Below, piece by piece: positions 58,501 through 64,000 of a stretch of 64,000 bases of DNA (position 1 is the stretch's first letter; every line of letters starts with the position of its first letter). The stretch is from NCBI GenBank assembly GCA_035048485.1, contig CM068587.1:24653034-24717033 (forward strand), written 5' to 3'. Under the pieces are notes generated by a model. It made no database searches and was not told the DNA's origin. It was given only the letters and a program-made list of their open reading frames with translations. The translations under genes and the position numbers were made by a program. The stretch comes from Pteria penguin. Taxonomy: Eukaryota; Mollusca; Bivalvia; Pterioida; Pteriidae.

Positions 58501-61500
58501 CATGTAAAGAAATTCAGTCAAATATCTAAAAGGATGTATGTGTATATGAAAAATGTCTGCAAAATTTATTTCAGGCAAAGTGACCTAATTCCAGCAAAAA
58601 TGGGTCCACTGAAATACAACTAAAACTAAGTCTGCAGCTGATGTTAGTAAAGGTGAATACCAAGTTCCAGTCCATTATCTTAAATGATGGGAGAAAATAG
58701 TTCTGAAAATCAAATGTATTAATTAATAATTGTAATTAATGTATACCCCTTCCTACTTTTGCTGTGGGGTGTTTAACTTGAAAGTTAATTTGCGATGGAA
58801 TGGTCTCCCTTGCAGGAAGGGTTTGACCCGATTGTAAACACTAACACTGACCTAGTGCCATGTGTATCTGTGAACACTTACCTCTGGCCATGAAGAAATG
58901 GTTTGGATATAAGATTTTAAAACTAAATAACAGAAGTATACATTCTACTGAGAATGATCCTCGGTCAACAAAATCACCATTAAATAACTGTAGAATGATT
59001 AAGGATCATATATAGAATTCTTAATGTTTAGTACATGTATTATTTATTAGCAATATTTAATAATTGTAAAAGTACTTATTATGGAGACAGACATTGATAG
59101 AAATTGTAAATTCAGATGCAGGCTATGTTAGTCCATAATTCTTATCTTCTGAATAGTAGCAAACTTAATGATTGATTGATTGATTTTTGTTTAACGTCAC
59201 ACCATGAATATTTCACATATATGGTGATAGCATCTGCCTGATGCGGGGCATACAAATTTTGACCTTTGCAACGGACCGACCCGAAACAGTGAGGGATCTT
59301 TAACCTGCCATGCATACCACGACACGGGGCCTCGGTTTTTACTGTCTCAACCGAAAGACAGAACAACGGCAACACCAGAGTGGGACTCGAACTCCTGCCT
59401 CCCGATCAGGAGTCCAGCGCGATACCACTAGGCCACTCCGGCTGACAAACTTATGTAAAGATTGAGCATCTGGCTTGCTGTGCAGAAGAAGAGGGTTTGA
59501 TTCTTGCTGAGAGTGCCACAATGTTTGGAAGATTTCTCCTGTTTCTAGGTTTCAGGAAGACTAAAGCAATGTTGAAAGGGATGTAAAATCTCAAACAACC
59601 AATATCTCCTGCTGAAAAACCTAATTATAACCTTCAGTCAAGTAGGCTGACGTTGATTTATTAAATCTACAATGGATTTTTTCCTTGTAGTGAAGATATA
59701 GTAATATATAACATTAAAAAGGATACATAAGGATTTTCTTCTGAAGGAAGACCATTCAATTCAAATATATTTAATAAATCATAATATTGACCATGTATAT
59801 CGCCACATATTGTAAACTTCTTGTCCTACAAAATTAAACATCACAGACATTTAAATCACAATATTTCAGCATTAAAATTCAAAACTTTTGTGGGAATATT
59901 TTGGAAAAAAAAAAAACAGCTCAAGAAAGACCTACCGTGATGCTCCATTCATTCAGACCCTGGTAATCCAGAAATTATATATATCTGGTAAAAAAGTACC
60001 GGAATGAGTTTGCTCAATGTTATTATGCACCAATATTCAGGAAATCTGTGTTCTCGAAAGAAGGAAATTTAGGAACAGTGTGGTGCATTAAATACCTGTC
60101 CATCTTACAATAAACTGCATGGGATATTATCAAATGTCATGTAAGCTGCCAATAATAACTGCTTTTTATTAGGTCAGGACAAGCTCACTTGTAGGAGATA
60201 AATAGGATCTAACAACATGTTCCAGGCGGGACAAACAAATGGCATGGACATGAGGAATGAGATTTCTTTGTTCCTCCCGGAACATGGTGTTTTGATTCTT
60301 TTTCTCACATTTCCCCCTTTTCACTGTTTTTAATTTGTTGGCAGTCAAACCCCAATAATTACAGACAGACTCAGACCAGTACCTTACACAAGAAAAATAG
60401 GTCTCTGTTCAAGTTGATTTTTACTGACAAGTATAAAGAGCGTAAAGAAGATTTTCTGTAATAGTTAACTTATTAAACAAGAATTCAAAGGGTATATCTT
60501 TATAACTATGGTCATGGTGCACACACAAAGATTTTAAAAGCAGTTCGTCAATCTCTGGTTTAAGAAATGCCCACAGGGTGAGAGAACAGAGGGTGAGATA
60601 ACAAAATCTTTTCCAGGAAAAAATGAGGATGTTCCTGTCCGAAATGTGAGAAAAATGTAACTTTCCCATTTAACCACTTGAACTGATCAATCTATTCCAA
60701 AGTTTAAATAGAAGTCAAATTTCTGAAAGTAAAATTAAATTCACTTGTTTACTTAATTTTTCTTCCTTTCTTTACATGACATGAAGTAAGATTCTGGTTA
60801 AATGCTAGTGTAAAATTATCTGGAAGACAGTTAAACATTTATTAATCCAGAAAATTGACTGTGAACAAATGCTTCCAGATTAACAAAATCATCACTATAT
60901 ACTGAGTCCTTGATATACAGATTCATTAATATCCAAATCCATAATGCATGATGAAGCAATAAAACTAGGAGCATATCATAATGGTGACAAGGACAATGTA
61001 CATCTTATATTGAGATACTGAAAAATATTATAGATTATATGAAGGTCACATACTGAGTAAAGAAAATACTAGGGTCAGGCCAGTTCAAGGTCCAGAGCAA
61101 AGGACACACCATATTAAAGTAAATAATTAGATGAAGATTAAGAAATAAAAGACTTACACTTTGCACTGTTATATCTACAAGACTAGGCTGTCCTACAAAT
61201 ATACCCTTCACAGCTAATAATATCTGAAAATGGAAGACCAACCACGTTAATTTACAGTCTAGATTATGTTAAAGTAGTAAATATATCTCTTAATAGAATT
61301 TATCATAATAAACTTCATGCTATAAATAGAACAGCACACAAATCACAATTAAATCAAATTTACAAACATTTTATAATAAATCCTTAACAATTCTATATTA
61401 ACAATGATTATAAGATCATACATACTCATATATACAAATTCTATATTAACAATGATTATAAGGTCATATTTACTGATATATAGAAATTCTCATCAGCAAT

Positions 61501-63555
61501 GCTCATGATACCATTAATTCCATCAACTACATCAACAGTTACATTATACAAAATAAAAAATTAAACATTGTTTGATAGACATACATATATAACAAAAGTT
61601 GAACTGGGTAAAAAGTAAATTTAATGCATGCCTTTGATTTTGATGAAAGTTATTTTCAGTATTCAATTTAGATTATGTTCATATTGACATAGTGCTTGAA
61701 ATTTTGTCATTCAACCTGATTGTATATCACATATCATTACCAGCCATTCTTTATACAAGAGAATCAGTAGAAATGATGGATGCTCCCTAAATAAACGCTG
61801 GTTCCAAAAGGGCTATGATTTTATCATTAACCAACATGTTCTGTATGCTTAGACTAAAAGTTCTGATTCTTATGCTCTTCACAATACCACAGTTCTTAAT
61901 TGTGCTTTTATATGTCTTACATAAAATCTAGCTACCTTTAAAGTTTCAAGATGATACCTTTTCTACTTCAAGAAATATTTTTCTAACAAAATTCAAGGTT
62001 GAAAAATAACAAAGGGCAATAACTCCTAAACTATGCAGAAGAGAGTTATAGTTCTTGCATACTTTGCTTCTCCTCACTGAGACCTATCTACCTATGATGT
62101 TTCATGTTGATATCCTTTATAGTTTTTGTGTTGTGCTTCAGACAAAATTTAATTATGAAAAATAAACAAAGGGCAATAACTCTTAAATTATGCAAAAGAG
62201 AGTCATGGTTCTTGTGCACCGCACTTCTCATAAAGATCTATCTGTTGATACTTCTTATAGTTTTTGTATTATGCAATGGACAAAATTATGACGGGTGGAC
62301 AAAGTAGTAACCATTTACTCTCCCTTTGGGGAGCATAGTTAACTGGCTATATGGGTAAAGATCATTCAAATCTCTGACAAAACTACGAAAATATGCTGTA
62401 GCGCCTAACAAGAACAGTTCTACCTCATAAGCATATCTTCTGTGTAATTTCTTTTGGTCTTTAAAGGTCTGCATTAGCTCTTTCACAAAGTCTAATGTTA
62501 CTTCACCTTTATTGAACCGAGGTCCAGTATAATCCTCTTCAATTGCTACAAAAAAAAAAAAGAAAGATAGTTACAGGCTCTTTGATAATTATTTATATTC
62601 AGAATCTAAATATAGACATGAGACTATTTCTTGGAAACCAGTTATTTAATGTGTAAGCTAACAAGTTTTACACCACCTTTTACTTGTTTTGATAAAGTTT
62701 TACCTCATCTTAGTTTGTTAAAGTTCATGGAACTTTGCTTAGAATTTAACATGCATTTAAAATATGATTTCTTGTTTCCTGACACCCCTACAAGGTGAGT
62801 AGGTATTACCCAGTACATTGTAGGCATTTTTCATTATAATCTACATATACATACATACATACTACTTTTAAAGTCTTTTATTGAAAACTTCATAAAAAGT
62901 TACAATGAGGACTGGTACTTTCACATCAAAAACAGCTGACACAAAAGACTATGACATGTGAAATGAATGTGTTTTGCAGCAAAATGATTTGACAAATGGT
63001 AAGTACAGATTCTTCCTTTTCAAATACATATGTAAAACTAATGTCTTGAGAAAATGACCATCACAATTATTTTGACCATTCCAGAGGAAAACAGCAAACC
63101 AACAATTCTTATTATGTGTGACCTCATCTGCCTCACTTTCCATGGTGTCTACTGTCACCTTTCTTGGATAGATTGTCACCTAGATACCATGCAGTGTTAC
63201 ATTACCATGATTAAGTTTTATTCTTTTATTGTTTCTGGCTTTTTTAAGCATATAGTTTTATGGTTAATCTGCAAAATGAAAGATCACAAACATCCCAAAC
63301 AAAACTGAGCACACTAGAGATGAAAATGAAACTCTACCTTCCAAAGCATTATGTGAGACAATTATGCAAACAGTTTTGATCAAGTTCTCACACATTTTCT
63401 GACTTACTTAATGATTCTACATCAATCTGGTCAGAGACACACTTATGATTGTCCTCTACCGCTATTGCCTTTTGGAAGTCTTGCATTCTCACTATTTTTT
63501 TACACTCCGTGAATTTAGCCTTTGCATCTTTATCTTGTGGTCTGATTTTCACAAC
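49460..63555 (-). CDS. PPP5C: Serine/threonine protein phosphatase 5, 3' eleven coding exons (N-terminal TPR exons off the right edge)
   Basis: Eleven exons from 63555 down to 49460 join without frame breaks to 377 codons including stop, equal to about residues 122-499 of human PPP5C. PP5 is an HSP90-bound phosphatase with N-terminal TPRs, a PPP catalytic domain and a C-terminal autoinhibitory helix. Visible here: the end of the TPR domain ([11 protein letters not shown]), the linker [19 protein letters not shown] motifs [22 protein letters not shown] and [39 protein letters not shown] and SAPNYCD, then C-terminal [18 protein letters not shown]. All metal-ligand motifs are intact. Two of the ten introns have U12-type signals. 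Introns carry SINEs, pogo-like elements, a 221-bp MITE and tandem repeats. Confidence 0.96.
49990..50470. repeat. Dispersed-repeat fragment in the last PPP5C intron
   Basis: AACAAGAGCAACGCCTAGCG opens a block with two internally similar parts (around 50150-50220 and 50290-50380, each with a CATTCTGTA...AGTTTCAT motif). Confidence 0.45.
51110..51740. repeat. Tandem repeat, about four units of ~165 bp
   Basis: ATATCAATTCAATAT recurs near 51202, 51353, 51490 and 51630, with GAAACTGCYAATTTTAAG and GGGGAATAACTC motifs. The right end is GAAGGGGGGCATAATAA, a typical end for these dispersed blocks. In the last PPP5C intron. Confidence 0.7.
52074..52155 (-). CDS. PPP5C: PPP5C exon (penultimate)
   Basis: Acceptor TTATTTCAG, donor GTT|GTAAGT. 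It encodes [20 protein letters not shown], then KFTSFDAV, matching CDQMGNKASYIHLQG to QFTAV in human PP5. Confidence 0.95.
52366..52660 (-). repeat. PPP5C: Degenerate repeats of the PPP5C splice-donor junction
   Basis: The true junction AATTACTG|GTAAGAC (52642/52641) is echoed in the intron as ATTACTGGTAAGTC near 52378, TACTGATAAGAC near 52407, ATTACTGGTAGGTC near 52458 and ATTACTGGCAAATC near 52615. TTCTCAATAT/TTCTCAGAAT motifs accompany them. Confidence 0.65.
52642..52861 (-). CDS. PPP5C: PPP5C exon ([18 protein letters not shown])
   Basis: Acceptor TGTTACAG, donor ACTG|GTAAGA. The longest exon (220 nt) encodes [50 protein letters not shown] and ITVFSAPNY. The donor motif is repeated as degenerate copies in the following intron (52366-52640). 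Confidence 0.96.
52985..53250. repeat. 35-bp minisatellite, about seven to eight units
   Basis: The unit is close to ACATGTCAATAGTTACCATG then ACAAACCTCACTTTT. The array resumes at 54206-54292 after a pogo-like insertion. In a PPP5C intron. Confidence 0.85.
53252..54203. mobile_element. Pogo/Tigger-like non-autonomous element, 952 bp
   Basis: The ends are CAGTGATGCTCC and GAGCATCACTG with TA on both sides; subterminal TTATCCGGACA-like motifs are present. It splits a minisatellite unit exactly at a TA. No transposase frame. Confidence 0.78.
54296..54545 (-). mobile_element. Degraded SINE pieces
   Basis: About 54300-54375 in reverse has GTGGTACAGTGGTTATGG and GGGTTCAAACT, tRNA-like boxes. About 54470-54545 in reverse matches the tail of SINE family 2 (CAACATTGTT, GTCATAAAACAC). 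Their order shows they are separate pieces. Confidence 0.5.
55262..55349 (-). CDS. PPP5C: PPP5C exon (MHGGLF)
   Basis: Acceptor GTTCTCAG, donor CAG|GTGTAT. It encodes [20 protein letters not shown], then DRNRQPPES, close to IMHGGLFSEDGVTLDDIRKI of human PP5. 88 nt, phase 1. Confidence 0.95.
55430..55830. repeat. Dispersed-repeat fragment in a PPP5C intron
   Basis: Between a TATGTCCCCGCTGTGGG start and a TTGTCCCTTAGCCATG end, with an AACTTGACCTTTTACC motif. Poorly conserved. Confidence 0.35.
55987..56207. mobile_element. 221-bp palindromic MITE (family C), copy 3, reversed
   Basis: It starts GGGTCCGACGCCATAAAATG and ends GGCGCCGGACCC. The interior is in the reverse orientation to the other copies. 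In a PPP5C intron. Confidence 0.8.
56567..56648 (-). CDS. PPP5C: PPP5C exon, begins after an AC acceptor
   Basis: The exon starts A TAT ACA TCA after CTCCCAC, with U12 branch motif CCTTAAC 10-11 bases upstream. No AG lies within range before this frame. It encodes [20 protein letters not shown], then CINQKIL. Donor CTA|GTAAGT. Confidence 0.93.
56649..57418 (-). other. PPP5C: U12-type AT-AC intron of PPP5C
   Basis: The intron begins ATATCCTTTC at 57418 and ends CTCCCAC at 56649. CCTTAAC, a U12 branch match, is at 56664-56658. The conserved protein frame (KSKYTSQM) demands exactly this junction. 770 bases long. Confidence 0.88.
57419..57479 (-). CDS. PPP5C: PPP5C exon (GNHE motif), ends at an AT-AC donor
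   Basis: Acceptor TTTTTCCAG. It encodes [19 protein letters not shown] plus two bases of a Lys codon. No GT donor keeps the conserved frame. The sequence after the exon is ATATCCTTTC, the U12 AT-AC 5' consensus. Splicing there restores VKSKYTSQM (human VKAKYTAQM). Confidence 0.93.
57480..58881. other. PPP5C: PPP5C intron between the GNHE and GDFVDRG exons
   Basis: It has a short three-fold TAGATGATCAACTTAAATGT repeat near 57700-57765 and, at about 57940-58300, a decayed repeat with AAGTATCATGA motifs. Nothing coding. Confidence 0.45.
58882..58987 (-). CDS. PPP5C: PPP5C exon (GDxVDRG motif)
   Basis: The acceptor ends ATTCTACAG, with a U12-like branch site CCTTAAT 11-12 bases upstream. It encodes [15 protein letters not shown], then [19 protein letters not shown]. 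The Gly of GNHE is split across the donor GAG|GTAAGT. Confidence 0.95.
59168..59445 (-). mobile_element. tRNA-derived SINE family 1, copy inside the U12 intron
   Basis: The tail (GATTGATTTTTGTTTAACGT) is at the left and the head (GTGGCCTAGTGG in reverse) at the right. CAAACTTA flanks at 59160-59167 and 59446-59453. Confidence 0.85.
59455..59605 (+). mobile_element. Degraded SINE family 2 copy
   Basis: GAGGGTTTGATTC resembles a B box; GTGCCACAATGTTTGG and CAATGTTGAAAGGGATGTAA match the middle and tail of 27177-27339. Confidence 0.5.
59727..59825 (-). CDS. PPP5C: PPP5C exon (GDxHG motif)
   Basis: Acceptor TTTGTAG, then 33 codons containing [16 protein letters not shown] and [18 protein letters not shown] supplies metal ligands. 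The donor is TAT|GTATCCTTTTT, a U12-type 5' splice site rather than the usual GTAAGT type. Confidence 0.95.
59935..60897. mobile_element. Pogo/Tigger-like element, second copy, about 963 bp
   Basis: The ends are CCGTGATGCTCC and ATCATCACTA with TA outside. The interior shares TTTTTA(T/A)... and RCTCA motifs with 53252-54203. More diverged. In a PPP5C intron. Confidence 0.6.
61158..61223 (-). CDS. PPP5C: PPP5C exon (start of catalytic domain)
   Basis: Acceptor TTTTCAG, donor AGT|GTAAGT. 22 codons, [20 protein letters not shown] then QS, corresponding to ILVQVKEVLSKLSTLVETTL in human. The least conserved exon of the set, but splice sites and phase fit. Confidence 0.88.
61740..62330. repeat. 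Dispersed-repeat fragment
   Basis: AGAATCAGTAGAAATGATGG then ATGCTCCC resembles 43625-43730. AAAGGGCAATAACTC occurs twice (about 62010 and 62168), marking two related sub-units. In a PPP5C intron. Confidence 0.5.
62424..62545 (-). CDS. PPP5C: PPP5C exon (TPR-catalytic linker)
   Basis: Acceptor T-rich tract then TGTAG, donor GAG|GTAGAA. It encodes [15 protein letters not shown], then [20 protein letters not shown], matching the PP5 linker helix. 122 nt, phase 0 at the end. Confidence 0.94.
62546..63407. other. PPP5C: PPP5C intron
   Basis: AT-rich with a poly-A run at the exon boundary (the pyrimidine tract of the acceptor on the minus strand). Nothing else recognised. Confidence 0.4.
63408..63555 (-). 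CDS. PPP5C: PPP5C exon (end of TPR domain)
   Basis: Acceptor TTTCATAG, donor TTAA|GTAAGT. It encodes [20 protein letters not shown], then the linker [14 protein letters not shown] to IDVESL, against VVKVKPHDKDAKMKYQECNK in human. 148 nt, ending in phase 1. The upstream TPR exons are not seen between 63556 and 64000. Confidence 0.93.
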
Positions 63556-64000
63556 CTATGAAATAAAGAATGGAAACATCAAAATTCACAATTTTCAATA
63601 TATCCTCAATAATAGACAATGTAATGTATCTTAGCCTTACACAATGAATGCTTCAAACCCATTAATTGTAACCATGTTATAGATTTATGCATTTCTATTT
63701 ACAATGTTACTCATTTCTTCAATAAAACACTTTTTCTGCTAGGTGTATAGAATAAAAATTTGTTTTACAAAGTTGATGCTACAAGTCTCGAATTCAATGC
63801 ACTTTGGAATACATTGATTCCACATTTGTAGAATGTATTACTGTAGATTTTGAGTTGCAACAAAATTGTTTTAGTTTTATTTTTCAATGGGAATGTTGTC
63901 AATTTACTTCCTGTTTTCTTTCATCTACGTAACTGTATTAGTCTTTCGTTAATATTTTACACAGAATGTGTGGAAAAATGCAGTAAATTGCAAACATGTA
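63556..64000. other. PPP5C: Start of the next PPP5C intron
   Basis: No TPR exon was seen before the window ends; the upstream exons must lie beyond 64000. Confidence 0.45.

Larger units (their letters stand above)
58988..59726 (-). other. PPP5C: U12-type GT-AG intron of PPP5C
   Basis: The 5' end is GTATCCTTTTT, matching the U12 donor consensus at every key base. Near the 3' end, TCCTTAAT (CCTTAAT at 59004-58998) matches the U12 branch consensus and lies 11-12 bases before the AG at 58989-58988. Of its 739 bases, 59168-59445 is an inserted SINE and about 59455-59605 a second degraded one. Confidence 0.85.

Noticed and set aside
1..64000. CRISPR arrays, bacterial operons, phage or defence islands
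   Set aside because: All genes have spliceosomal introns and animal homologues; tandem arrays here have diverged units without CRISPR-like repeat-spacer structure.

Overview
This is eukaryotic (metazoan) nuclear DNA, AT-rich, with long introns and dense small repeats. The repeat types (tRNA-derived SINEs, tandem repeats built on AGGTCA-like motifs, many MITEs) and the close but not vertebrate-like proteins suggest a mollusc, most likely a bivalve. That is inference; no species is assigned. There are no bacterial operons, CRISPR arrays or phage genes.

Four host genes can be supported. (1) At the left edge on the minus strand is the first coding exon of a FAM89-family gene (1567-1872); the rest lies outside. 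(2) On the plus strand is a complete five-coding-exon PP2C phosphatase of the PPM1A/PPM1B type (18753-31489, 381 aa), with all metal-binding residues kept. (3) On the minus strand is a complete three-exon D-aminoacyl-tRNA deacylase 2 gene, DTD2 (40300-36595, 171 aa), convergent with PPM1. (4) Also on the minus strand are the last eleven coding exons of serine/threonine phosphatase 5, PPP5C (63555-49460, 376 codons). They hold the whole catalytic domain and the end of the TPR domain; the first roughly 120 residues lie beyond the right edge. Two PPP5C introns look U12-type: one GT-AG and one AT-AC. The AT-AC call is needed to keep the conserved protein in frame.

The rest is mobile and repeated DNA. 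At 2.2-4.4 kb a 2,047-bp foldback element with 711-bp arms and 9-bp target duplications (Mutator-like) sits inside an older TA-flanked MITE. At 5.5-8.06 kb is a decayed non-LTR retrotransposon (endonuclease plus reverse transcriptase), with a second 3' fragment at 45.9-46.4 kb. At 8.8-11.2 kb is a cluster of palindromic MITEs. A hAT-like element with 8-bp duplications lies at 14.8-15.6 kb. A 221-bp palindromic MITE occurs three times. Two pogo-like elements of about 0.95 kb lie in PPP5C introns. A 5.17-kb TA-flanked inverted-repeat structure (40,764-45,933) encloses an L1-like relic, one of the 221-bp MITEs and a 148-bp tandem array with an alternating two-unit pattern. One SINE family has four near full-length copies, each with target-site duplications; a second family has one clear copy and degraded ones.

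The genes are not obviously one pathway: two protein phosphatases of unrelated folds (PPM and PPP), a tRNA proofreading enzyme and a small adaptor-like protein. The most notable observations are the two U12-type introns in PPP5C, tandem duplications that copy splice-donor junctions in both phosphatase genes, and several insertions whose empty sites can be reconstructed to the base.
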